NCBI RefSeq assembly: GCF_003989795.1
Contig: NZ_RZHG01000013.1
Span: 49,579 to 113,578, forward strand
Origin: Vreelandella andesensis
GTDB taxonomy: Bacteria; Pseudomonadota; Gammaproteobacteria; Pseudomonadales; Halomonadaceae
Direction of reading: 5' to 3'
DNA: 64,000 nt
A program made the position numbers and the translations under genes. Below, in pieces: positions 45,379 to 56,955 of this stretch. Position 1 is the stretch's first letter; each line of letters begins with the position of its first letter. The notes beneath the pieces are model-generated. The model did not search any database. It was given only the letters and a program-made list of their open reading frames with translations, and was not told the DNA's origin.

Positions 45379-46362
45379 ATCGCGCTGTTCGCGATAGCTC
45401 TCTAGGGCTTGTTTTGCATCGTCGTCAGCACGGGATTCCCAATCGGCAAACAGCTTATCACCCGCCGCTTGCAGAGCAGCAGAAACCGCTTCATTAGGCT
45501 GAGAAACCGAAATGCCATTCTCTTTCAGCGCTTCCAGGCTGGCTTCATTGTCCTCACGGCTCATTTCCCAGCCACGCTCTTCAGCACGGGCGGCGGCTTC
45601 CATCAGCGCGTCTTGGGTTGACTCATCTAAACGGTCGAAGCTGCGCTGGCTCATGAACACAATATTTTTAGGGAGCCACAAATTGGCATCGGTGTAGTCG
45701 GTCACGTAGTCCCAGGCTGCCATGGAGTTACCGGTAGAGCTGGAGGTAATCATGGCATCTACACGACCGGTGCTGAACGCGGTAGGAATATCAGATTCTT
45801 CGGTTTCCGTCGGGCTTCCGCCTAAATTATCAACGAAGCGCTGAGTATTAATATTCGGCGCGCGCACCCTTAGGCCATCAAACTGGTCTGGATCCGTTAG
45901 TGGCTCAGAGGTATAAATGCCCTGCGCTGGCCAAGCTACAGCATACAACGGAACCATTCCTTCATAGGCAAACAGCTCGGTAATCATGGGTTTTGTGGCT
46001 TCCCATAAGGCATAAGCATTTTCATAACTACCGGCTACCCCCGGCAGCGTATCGACTTCGAAAATAGGATCATCATTGGAAAGAATGGAGAGAAACACTT
46101 CGCCGACATCAATTGTGCCACGGCGCACCGACGGTTTAATTTCACCATGAGAGACCAGGGAACCACCGCTGTGCACCGTAATGGTTAGGTCACCATTGGT
46201 GGCCTCTGCCACATCCTCGGCAAACTGTTTGTTGTTCTGGGTATGGAAACTTGCATCACCATAAGGCGTTGCCATGGTCCATTCAGCCGCCTGGGCGGTC
46301 GCGGCAGCGGCAAGGCTGCAAGCGGTCACGAGCAGTAATGGCGTTGTTATACGTTTATGCAT
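45373..46362 (-). CDS. dctP: TRAP transporter periplasmic solute-binding protein (DctP type)
   Basis: 329 residues with a Sec signal peptide (LLLVTACSLAAAATAQAAEW). The mature protein shows DctP features: SFHTQNNKQFAEDVAEATNGDLTITVHSGGSLV, then RRGTIDVGEVFLSI, FDGLRVRAPNINTQRFVDNLGGSPT (with the conserved substrate-carboxylate arginine in RVRAPN) and TEESDIPTAFSTGRVDAMITSSST. The ligand is probably an organic acid. Because pxpABC and a LysR gene are next to the operon, 5-oxoproline is a reasonable candidate; related DctP6/DctP7 of Bordetella pertussis bind pyroglutamate. Confidence 0.92.
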   Translation of the reverse strand: MHKRITTPLLLVTACSLAAAATAQAAEWTMATPYGDASFHTQNNKQFAEDVAEATNGDLTITVHSGGSLVSHGEIKPSVRRGTIDVGEVFLSILSNDDPIFEVDTLPGVAGSYENAYALWEATKPMITELFAYEGMVPLYAVAWPAQGIYTSEPLTDPDQFDGLRVRAPNINTQRFVDNLGGSPTETEESDIPTAFSTGRVDAMITSSSTGNSMAAWDYVTDYTDANLWLPKNIVFMSQRSFDRLDESTQDALMEAAARAEERGWEMSREDNEASLEALKENGISVSQPNEAVSAALQAAGDKLFADWESRADDDAKQALESYREQRDN

Positions 46363-46403
46363 GGGGACATCCTTTTATTCATATTAATGGAAGTTCAGGT
46401 TAA

Positions 46404-47384
46404 TTAAGGTGTTGCTTCGGGGGTGGCAGGAGTTTCGCTAGGTTGAACCCAGCGGCCGGTAAAACAGGTGTTTGCCATGTCAGCGCGCCGTTCTCTGGCA
46501 TAATTAGCTGCACATTCTTGGGCGATCTGACCCACGCTGCGACAAAAACGAGGGTGATTTGCACTGCGCCATATCACATCATAGTTCATTAGCGGCAAAG
46601 GGACGGGTAACGCTAAACGGTATAGATCACCTCGCTGCCACTCATCTAGTACGGTGGCAACAGGGAGCGCGCCGATTCCCAGCCCTTCTATCGTCATCCG
46701 TGCAATGGTCATTAATGTGCTAACGCTATGAATGCGAGGCTGCTGAACGCCGACATCAGAGAGATAACGCACTAGCTCTTCGTAAGGGCGAGCCTCTCTG
46801 CCAAAGGAAATAAACGGCAGCGCATGGCACCAGGCGCCAGGACGCTCACTTAGTAACGCGGCATGGCGGGGCGAGACAAACATGCCCATCTCATAAGGGC
46901 TTAACGTATCGCACTCAATTTGCTCTGGGGCTAAGTAACCATTCATGGCCAACAAAATATCGAGCTCATTGCTTATCAACCGATTATTGAGGGCCGGTGA
47001 ATAGTCGACGGTGAGCTCAATAATGAGTTTGGGATAACGCTCGGTAAGCTGCTGTATAAAAACAGGAAACCAGCTATGGGCAATGGTTTCGATGGTGCCG
47101 AGCCTTAGGGGGGCAGAAAACGTCTCAGCGCTATCGAACAGCTTTAGCGCCTCATCGCGCTGGTGCAGTATGCGCTCAGCATGCAGAAAGAATTCTCGGC
47201 CACGCATGGTCGGCTGAATCGGGCGCGCTGAACGCTCAAGCAACAACTCACCTACCGTGCTTTCCAGGCGCGAAATACGCTCAGAAACAGAGGGCTGGGT
47301 GATATGCAGGCGTACCGCCGCCTTACGAAAAGAGCCAAGTTTTACCGCCCATACAAAGGCGTCTAGCTCCTTGAAATCAAGCAT
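46404..47384 (-). CDS. LysR-type transcriptional regulator
   Basis: 326 residues. The N-terminal winged helix is typical: FKELDAFVWAVKLGSFRKAAVRLHITQPSVSERISRLE. The effector domain begins LRLGTIETIAHSWFPVFIQQL and includes MTIEGLGIGALP. A C-terminal extension contains a cysteine and a TPATPEATP tail. It lies directly upstream of the TRAP operon on the same strand (41 bases) and divergent from pxpABC, so it probably controls one or both. The effector might be 5-oxoproline. Confidence 0.92.
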   Translation of the reverse strand: MLDFKELDAFVWAVKLGSFRKAAVRLHITQPSVSERISRLESTVGELLLERSARPIQPTMRGREFFLHAERILHQRDEALKLFDSAETFSAPLRLGTIETIAHSWFPVFIQQLTERYPKLIIELTVDYSPALNNRLISNELDILLAMNGYLAPEQIECDTLSPYEMGMFVSPRHAALLSERPGAWCHALPFISFGREARPYEELVRYLSDVGVQQPRIHSVSTLMTIARMTIEGLGIGALPVATVLDEWQRGDLYRLALPVPLPLMNYDVIWRSANHPRFCRSVGQIAQECAANYARERRADMANTCFTGRWVQPSETPATPEATP

Positions 47385-47491
47385 ACAGGTGTCTAACCAA
47401 CATTAGCCTAATCAACATTTGCAGTAACATTGACAAAGATTCCTACATAGCGCAGGTAACGTTGTGTGCTGTGTCTCACTAACGCAACGTG

Positions 47492-47635
47492 TCACTGGGT
47501 AAAATGGTCGCATTGCTTTGTTGTGCAATATTGGGGCCAGCATAGTGGGTCTACCCATGCCGCAAGCAGAACAGTCTTAGGCTGAACAGTCACAAACTGG
47601 ACGGTGACAAGCTGACTCGTGGTCGGTATTTGCAT
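47492..47635 (-). CDS. Possible 47-residue leader or small ORF upstream of lysR
   Basis: ATG is preceded at good distance by TGAGGAGTG, one of the strongest ribosome sites in the region. It encodes MQIPTTSQLVTVQFVTVQPK and ends near CTTKQCDHFTQ. The repeated VTVQ comes from a 15-bp DNA repeat. No family is recognised and there is no signal peptide. It lies about 110 bp upstream of the LysR gene on the same strand. It may be a leader peptide or an accident. Confidence 0.35.
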   Translation of the reverse strand: MQIPTTSQLVTVQFVTVQPKTVLLAAWVDPLCWPQYCTTKQCDHFTQ

Positions 47636-48005
47636 GTTTCACTCCTCAAAATCACTCACTGATTGCCAATTATTATTAGCACTACGGTTATTTGTTAAGG
47701 CTGGCGTGAGCGTTTTTTTATAATCTTTTATCGAGTCGCTTTATTTATTTGATAATCGCATTCCTTTCTAGCGTCAACTATTTTCCCAAGAAATAACAGC
47801 ACGATAGGAAGCGCCGATACTAAGTATCGCTAAAAACGATTGGAACTTAATAAGATAGGTTCATATATTGGTTTAAGTGCCACACCGATAAACCAAGCCA
47901 ATTATTTACAACAGTCATTCATAACAAACGCTGACAACCGTATCCTCACCGGAAACTTTTCAACATTAGCACTCTATCATTAAAAGAAAGCGTTTTTTGC
48001 CAACA

Positions 48006-48031
48006 CTGTTAACTGACAACACGCTGTTAAC
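48006..48031. promoter_or_regulatory. CTGTTAAC direct repeats before pxpA
   Basis: Two exact copies of CTGTTAAC at 18-bp spacing, 44 bp before the pxpA start. Each contains the palindrome GTTAAC. They could be part of a LysR-regulator site; no further support. Confidence 0.4.
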
Positions 48032-48074
48032 AAAGAAGTTACTCCAATAAATTCAAAATAGGCTAGGAGACAAC

Positions 48075-48827
48075 ATGGCAACCCCACTGCTCAACTGCGA
48101 TATGGGCGAAAGCTTTGGTAATTGGACAATTGGCCTAGATGCCGAGGTGATGCCTTATGTCGATTGCGCCAATATCGCCTGCGGCTTCCACGCCTCCGAT
48201 CCCCATGTGATGCGTCGCACAGTCAAGCTAGCCGCTCAACATGATGTGCGTATTGGTGCCCACCCAGGCTACCCAGACTTGATGGGCTTCGGTCGACGCT
48301 CCATAGCCTGCTCACCCGCCGAAGTAGAAGATATGATGCTGTATCAAGTCGGCGCACTGGCAGGTATTTGCCAAGCAGAAGGCACGGCGCTTAGTTACAT
48401 TAAGCCCCACGGAGCGATGTACAATGACATGGCGGCAAATCTTGAATTACTGGAAGGCGCCATGCGCGCAGTTCGTGCCTATGATGCCAGCCTTCCGCTG
48501 ATGGTCATGGCAACTGCCGACCCGGAGCCCCATCGCCAGCTGGCGAAAAAAATGGGCATTACCCTGTGGTTTGAAACGTTCGCTGACCGCACTTATGAAG
48601 CGACTGGCTACCTCGCTTCTCGCCGTCTGGCGGGCGCAGTTCATCACGACCAAGCCACTATCGTGGCGCAAGCCGTGGCGCTCGCCAAAGGCGAAGCGCT
48701 TACCGCCAGAGATGGCAGCGCGTTGCAGTTGCCCTGCGACACCTTGTGCGTGCATGGCGACAATCCTGAATCGGTCGCTGCTGTGCGCGCTATCCGCGAG
48801 GCCTTTACGGCGTTGGAGTCAGCGTGA
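48075..48827 (+). CDS. pxpA: 5-oxoprolinase subunit A (LamB/YcsF family)
   Basis: 250 residues. LamB/YcsF signatures: [39 protein letters not shown], then [34 protein letters not shown] and [15 protein letters not shown]. With PxpB and PxpC it hydrolyses 5-oxo-L-proline to glutamate at the cost of ATP. A good ribosome site (TAGGAGACA) precedes the ATG. The gene overlaps pxpB by four bases (GTGA). Confidence 0.95.
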   Translation: MATPLLNCDMGESFGNWTIGLDAEVMPYVDCANIACGFHASDPHVMRRTVKLAAQHDVRIGAHPGYPDLMGFGRRSIACSPAEVEDMMLYQVGALAGICQAEGTALSYIKPHGAMYNDMAANLELLEGAMRAVRAYDASLPLMVMATADPEPHRQLAKKMGITLWFETFADRTYEATGYLASRRLAGAVHHDQATIVAQAVALAKGEALTARDGSALQLPCDTLCVHGDNPESVAAVRAIREAFTALESA

Positions 48828-49528
48828 AACTGCGTTTAGAAACGGCGGCGATGGACGCCCTAACGGTACGGCTATTTGACACTATCGATGAATCCAATAT
48901 GGCGTGGATCATCGCTGCTGACCAAGCTCTACGCGATGCGTTGGGCGAAGCACTCATTGACCTGATTCCTTCTTACACCACGCTGCTGGTGCACTACGAT
49001 TGCCAGCAACTAACCTTTGCCCAAGCCACTACGCTGGTTCGCGATGCCCTAAGCCGCTTAACGCCAGCTGAATCGCAAAACGGCCAACTGCATGAGATCC
49101 CCGTGTGGTATGACGAAAGCGTTGGCCCTGAACTTCCGCTGGTTGCACAACGCGCCGGGCTCAGCGTCGACACCCTGATTGAACGTCACTGCGACCATGA
49201 TTACTGCGTTTTCGCGCTAGGCTTTGCCCCCGGCTACGGTTTTATGGGGTTAGTCGACGACGACATAGCAACGCCACGCTTGAAGACACCACGTCGCAAA
49301 GTTGCGGCTGGCAGTGTGGGCATTGCCGATCGACAAACCGCTATCTACCCGCTCCTTTCCCCAGGGGGGTGGAATATTTTAGGTCGTACCGCCGTGCCGC
49401 TATTTGAATACGCCAAGCGGGGTGAGCCGCTGTTACGACCCGGCGATAAGGTACGCTTTAAAGCGATTAGCAAAGCAGAATTCGAAGCATCAGGCGGCGA
49501 CACAACGCCAATGGAGGAGCGGCCATGA
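48824..49528 (+). CDS. pxpB: 5-oxoprolinase subunit B (KipI family)
   Basis: 234 residues, GTG start overlapping the pxpA stop. KipI-family features: [52 protein letters not shown], and [40 protein letters not shown] with [12 protein letters not shown]. This is the amidolyase-like half partner of PxpC. ATGA overlap with pxpC indicates tight coupling. Confidence 0.95.
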   Translation: MKLRLETAAMDALTVRLFDTIDESNMAWIIAADQALRDALGEALIDLIPSYTTLLVHYDCQQLTFAQATTLVRDALSRLTPAESQNGQLHEIPVWYDESVGPELPLVAQRAGLSVDTLIERHCDHDYCVFALGFAPGYGFMGLVDDDIATPRLKTPRRKVAAGSVGIADRQTAIYPLLSPGGWNILGRTAVPLFEYAKRGEPLLRPGDKVRFKAISKAEFEASGGDTTPMEERP

Positions 49529-50454
49529 GCCAAGCAATGCTGACCGTAAAGCAGGCCGGGCCGCTGGCGCTGATTCAAGATACAGGACGCTTCGGCGTGG
49601 GACATTTGGGTGTCACCCAAGGCGGTGCCGCCGACTGGATTTCATTTCGCTGGGCGAACTGGCTACTTGGTAACGCGCCAGACAGCGCGGCGCTAGAAAT
49701 TGTGATGGGGGGCAACCTCACTTTGGTTGCCAATGCCGATGTGCGTCTAGCGCTCACCGGAGCCGACCTCGGTGCTACCATTGATGGCCAACCACTCGCC
49801 ACTAACACCAGCTTTCTACTGCGCTCCGGGCAAACGCTCATTTTCAGCCAGCCCCGCCGCGGCCTGCGGGCTTATCTAGCGTTTCCCGGCGGATTAAATG
49901 CGCCAGAGATACTCGGCAGCCGCGCCTGCACTGCCCGCGAACAAATTGGCGGGCTACATGACGACGGTAAACCGCTGCAAACTGACGACCAGCTCACTTG
50001 GCAAGGCAGATCACCCACCCAGCGCACGCTGCCCAAAGGCGTAGAGCTTGCCCTGCCGGAAAATCACTGCCAGCTCGGCATGGTGCTTGGTTCTCAAGCC
50101 TCACACTTCGCCGGGCGAAGCTTGTACAACGTTTTCAACCAGCCTTGGACGGTTGACAACCGTGCTGATCGCATGGGGATTCGTCTCACCGGTCAGCCGC
50201 TGCGTTGCGCGCTTGACGGCATTATTTCCGAAGGGATTCCCCTTGGCGCGGTGCAAATCCCCCCCGATGGCCAGCCGATTATTTTGATGAATGATCGACA
50301 AACCATCGGCGGCTATCCGCGCTTAGGGGCGCTCACCCCCATGGCCTGTGCCCTGCTTGCTCAATGCTTACCGGGAACCAAGGTGCGCTTGAGCCCCGTT
50401 AGTGCCAGCCAAGCGCAAATTGCTTATCGGAAGCAACATGCGCAATGGGCTTAA
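49525..50454 (+). CDS. pxpC: 5-oxoprolinase subunit C (KipA/biotin-dependent carboxyltransferase-like)
   Basis: 309 residues. Features are LALIQDTGRFGVGHLGVTQGGAADWISFRWANWLLGN, ALEIVMGGNLTLVA, GLRAYLAFPGGLNAPEILGSRACTAREQIGG and GIPLGAVQIPPDGQPIILMNDRQTIGGYPRLG. It completes PxpABC. The protein is convergent with hmp, 12 bp apart, with no evident terminator between. Confidence 0.95.
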   Translation: MSQAMLTVKQAGPLALIQDTGRFGVGHLGVTQGGAADWISFRWANWLLGNAPDSAALEIVMGGNLTLVANADVRLALTGADLGATIDGQPLATNTSFLLRSGQTLIFSQPRRGLRAYLAFPGGLNAPEILGSRACTAREQIGGLHDDGKPLQTDDQLTWQGRSPTQRTLPKGVELALPENHCQLGMVLGSQASHFAGRSLYNVFNQPWTVDNRADRMGIRLTGQPLRCALDGIISEGIPLGAVQIPPDGQPIILMNDRQTIGGYPRLGALTPMACALLAQCLPGTKVRLSPVSASQAQIAYRKQHAQWA

Positions 50455-50466
50455 TTGAAAAGACGG

Positions 50467-51636
50467 TTACGCAGCGCTAAGCGGCATGGATGGCCCAAAC
50501 GTCTCGTAGTGGCGATGCGAGCCTGCCACACCAAGCCGCTTAAGCGCTTGCTCTACCATCTGCATCATTCCATGCGGCCCAACAAAATAGCAGTGCGCGT
50601 TTGCGGGTAAATAATCAGCCAACAATGACGGGTGCAGACGTCCAGTGTGATCACCTTCGCCACCCTGCTCGAACACCGTAATCAGTTGAAACTGACCTGG
50701 ATAAGCCGCTTCTAGCGCCCGTAGTTCATCCGCAAATGCCCAATATTCCAGCGCCTGTGCAGCATGCAGATAGACCACCTGCCTGTTTTGAGCAAGCGCC
50801 TGTTTCGCTATCGGCAACAACGGAGTTTGTCCTACGCCACCGCTAATCAACAACACCGGGGAATCACCAGCAGCCAGCGTCAGCTCACCAGCAGGTGGTA
50901 ATAACTCTAGTTCTCCACCTTGAGCAAGCTGGTCGTGGAAATAGCGACTCACAAGGCCTTCTTGTTCACGCTTGATAGACAAACGATAGGCAGTGCCGTT
51001 AGGCATCGCCGAAAGACTATAGTGCCGGTAGGCTACGTTGCCATTGATCACGACTTTTACACCGATATACTGGCCAGGAGTGTGTTCTGCGACCGGCCCA
51101 CCGTCAACAGGCTCCAGAATAAACGAGCGAATGACGGCGCTCTCCTGATGGCTTGTTACGACTCTAAAACGTCGCGTTTCCCGCCAACCGCCTACGCGCT
51201 GTTCAAACGCTTTGTATTTTTGCTCTTCTAAATCAATCAACAGGTCAGCTAATTCCTGATAGAGCGCGCCCCAGGCGTCGGCAATTTCATCCGTCAGCGC
51301 GTCACCCAGCACCTCGCCAATAGCTATCATTAGACACTCACCGACGATGGGATATTGGTCAGGTGATATCCCTAAAGAGACATGCTTATTCACTACTGTT
51401 CCAAGAGTTTCGCGGGCTTTTTGTGGATCTTTGCGTAAGCTGACATACGCCAGAATAGACCCTGCCAACGCGCGCGGCTGGCCTCCGTTTTGCTGATGAG
51501 CTTGGTTAAATAGGGGCTTTACTTGGGGATAGCGCTCGAACATAAGCGGGTAAAAACGCTGGGTAATGGTTGTTAAGTGTGCTGCCACAACAGGTGCGGT
51601 GGCATCGATTAATGCTTCTTGCGGGCGAGTTAGCAT
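50467..51636 (-). CDS. hmp: Flavohaemoglobin, nitric oxide dioxygenase
   Basis: 389 residues. An N-terminal globin domain (proximal histidine in TVVNKHVSLGI, distal segment LTTITQRFYPLMFERYPQVKPLFNQAHQ) is followed by an FAD domain (GQYIGVKVVI, RHYSLSAMPNG) and an NAD domain (PVLLISGGVGQTPLLPIA, CYFVGPHGMMQ). It converts NO plus O2 to nitrate in the cytosol. An NsrR operator lies 36 bp upstream and nsrR is divergent, so induction by NO is expected. Confidence 0.96.
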   Translation of the reverse strand: MLTRPQEALIDATAPVVAAHLTTITQRFYPLMFERYPQVKPLFNQAHQQNGGQPRALAGSILAYVSLRKDPQKARETLGTVVNKHVSLGISPDQYPIVGECLMIAIGEVLGDALTDEIADAWGALYQELADLLIDLEEQKYKAFEQRVGGWRETRRFRVVTSHQESAVIRSFILEPVDGGPVAEHTPGQYIGVKVVINGNVAYRHYSLSAMPNGTAYRLSIKREQEGLVSRYFHDQLAQGGELELLPPAGELTLAAGDSPVLLISGGVGQTPLLPIAKQALAQNRQVVYLHAAQALEYWAFADELRALEAAYPGQFQLITVFEQGGEGDHTGRLHPSLLADYLPANAHCYFVGPHGMMQMVEQALKRLGVAGSHRHYETFGPSMPLSAA

Positions 51637-51671
51637 GATGGCCTCATACGTTGCGAATCAGTGATTGCTTA

Positions 51672-51694
51672 AAGTTGTATTTATAATACATCTT
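51672..51694. promoter_or_regulatory. NsrR operator between hmp and nsrR
   Basis: AAGTTGTATTT and TAATACATCTT form a 23-bp inverted repeat (11-1-11) close to the NsrR consensus AAGATGYATTT-N-AAATRCATCTT. It lies 36 bp upstream of hmp. Confidence 0.88.
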
Positions 51695-51840
51695 TAAAAA
51701 TGTTCGCCAACGCCCCGTGACAATCCGACACACCACGTTCAAAGCATCGCTCCCTGTGACGGATTTCTTCCTATCGATGAATCACCGTACAATGGTTTGG
51801 CTATCTCTTTTCTGATTCGCAGACTCGCCGTAGGCAGCTT

Positions 51841-52293
51841 ATGCACCTAACTAGCTTTACTGATTACTCTATTCGCGTACTGCTTTATTTGGCGGCTAAA
51901 GGTGAGAAGCGCTCTACCATTGATGAAATTGCTTCTTCATATGGAATATCGCGCCATCACTTAGTAAAGGTCGTGCAGGATTTGAATATGGGAGGATATA
52001 TCACCGCATTTCGGGGAAAAAATGGGGGGCTGATTTTAAAACGCGCTCCGGATATGATTCAGCTTGGTGATCTCATTCGTCATACTGAGCCTGAATTCAG
52101 CTTAGTCGAATGCTTCCGTGATAAAAACCAGTGTGTCATTACGCCTTCTTGCCAGCTGCGTCCTGTCCTGAATGAAGCATTAAATGCCTTTTTTGAGGTA
52201 CTAGACCGCTATACATTAGCTGACTTACTGAACGATCAACGCCCCCAACTCCAGCAATTATTAAATATCCCTGCGCTGAATTTACCTACCTAA
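51841..52293 (+). CDS. nsrR: NO-sensing Rrf2-family repressor
   Basis: 150 residues. The Rrf2 winged helix is TDYSIRVLLYLAAKGEKRSTIDEIASSYGISRHHLVKVVQDL and the wing is TAFRGKNGGLILKRAP. Three cysteines that bind the NO-sensitive [Fe-S] cluster are in VECFRDKNQCVITPSCQL. It represses hmp until the cluster reacts with NO. Divergent from hmp with the operator between, the usual arrangement. Confidence 0.95.
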   Translation: MHLTSFTDYSIRVLLYLAAKGEKRSTIDEIASSYGISRHHLVKVVQDLNMGGYITAFRGKNGGLILKRAPDMIQLGDLIRHTEPEFSLVECFRDKNQCVITPSCQLRPVLNEALNAFFEVLDRYTLADLLNDQRPQLQQLLNIPALNLPT

Positions 52294-52336
52294 CGGCTTA
52301 ATCGTTAACGCACATTGGCAACGCAAACTAATAACG

Positions 52337-52365
52337 CAAAAAAACCCGCATCTCTCGATGCGGGT
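52337..52365 (-). terminator. Rho-independent terminator after katG
   Basis: On the katG strand ACCCGCATC-GAGA-GATGCGGGT forms a nine-base perfect stem directly followed by TTTTTT, 44 bp past the stop. Confidence 0.95.
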
Positions 52366-52408
52366 AGAACAGGGAAGATATTGCTTAGAACAAGCGTTGC
52401 GTTGACGT

Positions 52409-54960
<2,552 letters not shown>

Positions 54961-55431
54961 ATGCTGACGGCAAAATACTCCGCCCAGGGCTTTACCTTGT
55001 TAGAACTGCTTGTTGCACTGGCACTGTTTGCCACTTTGGCTACTATCGCAATTCCTAACTTTGCACGCATCATTCAAGAAAATCGGGTTATTACCACCGC
55101 AAACGATTACAAACTCGCCTTGAGCTACGCACGCAGCGAAGCTGTTAGGCGCAATCATTCCATTCGCCTACAGCCTGTTAGCAACGGTTGGAGCGCAGGC
55201 TGGGAGGTCGTCGATGATGCAACACCGCTGCGCACATGGGCCCAATCCCAGCCCGATATTGCAGTGAACGGTGCACCTGAATCGTTCACCTTTAATAGCC
55301 AGGGCCGCCTTGTAACGGCAAGTTTTGCCTCGCAGGAAGTGTCGATCACGCTGGATGAGCGAGGCCGCTGTATTCGAGTGGAACCAAGCGGTATCTCTCG
55401 CGTATTAACCCGTCGCCAAGCCTGTGATTGA
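54961..55431 (+). CDS. fimT: FimT/GspH-family minor pseudopilin
   Basis: 156 residues. The prepilin peptidase site is MLTAKYSAQG/FTLLELL, a ten-residue leader with the conserved glutamate at +5, followed by the hydrophobic helix VALALFATLATIAIPNFARIIQ and a GspH-type beta domain with cysteines near the C-terminus (GRCIRVEPSG, RRQACD). It primes type IV pilus assembly in the inner membrane. First gene of the minor-pilin operon. Confidence 0.9.
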   Translation: MLTAKYSAQGFTLLELLVALALFATLATIAIPNFARIIQENRVITTANDYKLALSYARSEAVRRNHSIRLQPVSNGWSAGWEVVDDATPLRTWAQSQPDIAVNGAPESFTFNSQGRLVTASFASQEVSITLDERGRCIRVEPSGISRVLTRRQACD

Positions 55432-55450
55432 TTCAACGTTGAGCCCTGCT

Positions 55451-55858
55451 ATGCCTAAACCGCAACATGGAATTTCGCTGCTGGAGTCATTGATAGCGCT
55501 GCTGGTGCTATCCATCGGGTTGTTAGGAGTGGTTGGATTACAAACACAGTCACTGGTACATAACCGTGCCGCCTACTTTGAAACTCAGGCAACCAATATG
55601 GCTCAAGATATGCTGGATCGAGTACGCGCAAATCCTGATCAAGTAGCTGCCTATGAACTAAATGTTGGCAGTACGGTGCTTGGCAGTGGGCTCCCCGCCA
55701 ACGACCAATCCGAGTGGGTAAATGACCTTGCTAGCGCGCTGCCCAGTGGTGAAGGGGGAATTGCAATCAACAATCGGCGTGTCAATGTAACGGTACGCTG
55801 GGCAGACGCCTCCGCCCCTGAAAAGGTACGTCAAATTCAGCTTGTTTCGGAGCTGTAA
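55451..55858 (+). CDS. pilV: Type IV pilus minor pilin PilV
   Basis: About 135 residues from the ATG giving a seven-residue leader MPKPQHG/ISLLESLIALLVLSIGLLGVVGLQ, with glutamate at +5. An in-frame GTG nine codons earlier overlaps fimT and would give a 16-residue leader; neither start has a strong ribosome site. The NRAAYFETQATNMAQDMLDRVRANP segment after the helix is the usual PilV pattern. Part of fimT-pilV-pilW-pilX-pilY1. Confidence 0.88.
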   Translation: MPKPQHGISLLESLIALLVLSIGLLGVVGLQTQSLVHNRAAYFETQATNMAQDMLDRVRANPDQVAAYELNVGSTVLGSGLPANDQSEWVNDLASALPSGEGGIAINNRRVNVTVRWADASAPEKVRQIQLVSEL

Positions 55859-55859
55859 T

Positions 55860-56954
55860 ATGGACGAACAACCGTCTACGACTCATCACTGCCCTTCGAC
55901 TCATCCCCGCACTACGGCTTATCCCAGCGCTACGGCTCAATCAGGGTTTACCTTGGTAGAATTGCTGGTCGCGATGGTTATTGGCTTGCTGGTAATGGCC
56001 GGCGCCACACAGTTATTTATCTCGTCTCAGCAAAGCTATCGATTTCAAACCTCGCTGGCGAATATGCAAGACGCTGGACGGTTCGCGCTGGATACGTTGG
56101 CTCAGGAACTTCGCCAAGCAGACTTCAGCGGCGGCTGTGCAGCGTCACAAACGACCAATCATCTACGCAATATTGACGGTTCTGAAAACGTTCAAAACGC
56201 GATCCAGGCATGGAGCGACACGAGTACCCGCAGCTTTGCATCGCAGTTACTCAACCCTGTGGAAAGTCAGCACAGCGTCGTGTTTCGTGGTGGGCTTATC
56301 ACTCGCACGGGGTTCGCTAATAATTCGCTAACTATTAGCGATATGACCACCGCCGCTTCCGCTCTCACTTTCACCCTCAACCGAAACGTAGACAGCCTGT
56401 ATCGCAATCAGCTGGTACTTCTCCAGGGCCTACAAACCTGCGAGGTGTTTTATAACGCCTCTAGCAAGGACAACATGCTGCAAATAACGGCAGGCACCGA
56501 ATGGCTAGACAACATGAATGTTGAGAGCGGCAGCGAAGGGGAAGCTAGCGCACTCCCTTACAGCGTGGGTCAAACCGTTTCGCTTAGCGCCCTGAGCAGC
56601 GCAATTTACTATGTTGGCCAAGACCCAGAAAACGATGTGCCCCCGTCGTTGATGCGTTTAAACCTCAGCCAAAGGACCCCACGCAACGAAATAGTCGCCA
56701 GTAACGTCGCTGCCCTGCGTACCGCCTTTTTAATTGATGACGCCTACCTTCCCCCCAACCAGCTCAGTGAAGAACAGTGGGAAAACGTGCGTGCGCTGCG
56801 AGTTAGCTTAATCATACAAAGTGATCAGACCGATCTACGTCGCACGCCAACGACTATTGCCACCGGTAATTTTCACGGCGATAGCGCCTTCACCGCTGAC
56901 GATGGCCGCCTCTACCAAGCCTTCACCACCACTATTTCGCTGAGGAACCGCTAG
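55860..56954 (+). CDS. pilW: Type IV pilus minor pilin PilW
   Basis: 364 residues. The cleavage site is SG/FTLVELLVAMVIGLLVMAGATQLFISSQQSYRFQ with glutamate at +5. The leader is unusually long (29 residues, Ser/Thr/His/Pro-rich) and its DNA contains a short duplication (CTACGGCT). The start is one base after the pilV stop, with GGAG eight bases upstream. SLANMQDAGRFALDTLAQELRQADFSGGC is characteristic of PilW. Confidence 0.92.
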   Translation: MDEQPSTTHHCPSTHPRTTAYPSATAQSGFTLVELLVAMVIGLLVMAGATQLFISSQQSYRFQTSLANMQDAGRFALDTLAQELRQADFSGGCAASQTTNHLRNIDGSENVQNAIQAWSDTSTRSFASQLLNPVESQHSVVFRGGLITRTGFANNSLTISDMTTAASALTFTLNRNVDSLYRNQLVLLQGLQTCEVFYNASSKDNMLQITAGTEWLDNMNVESGSEGEASALPYSVGQTVSLSALSSAIYYVGQDPENDVPPSLMRLNLSQRTPRNEIVASNVAALRTAFLIDDAYLPPNQLSEEQWENVRALRVSLIIQSDQTDLRRTPTTIATGNFHGDSAFTADDGRLYQAFTTTISLRNR

Positions 56955-56955
56955 C

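Larger units (their letters stand above)
47385..48074. other. Long regulatory region between lysR and pxpABC
   Basis: About 690 bp. It contains one small ORF with a strong ribosome site on the lysR strand, an imperfect 15-bp repeat around 47,568-47,612 (GAACAGTCTTAGGCT, GAACAGTCACAAACT, GGACGGTGACAAGCT) and a pair of CTGTTAAC direct repeats near pxpA. The stretch from 47,660 to 48,000 is AT-rich with several T- and A-runs but no recognised gene. Confidence 0.6.
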
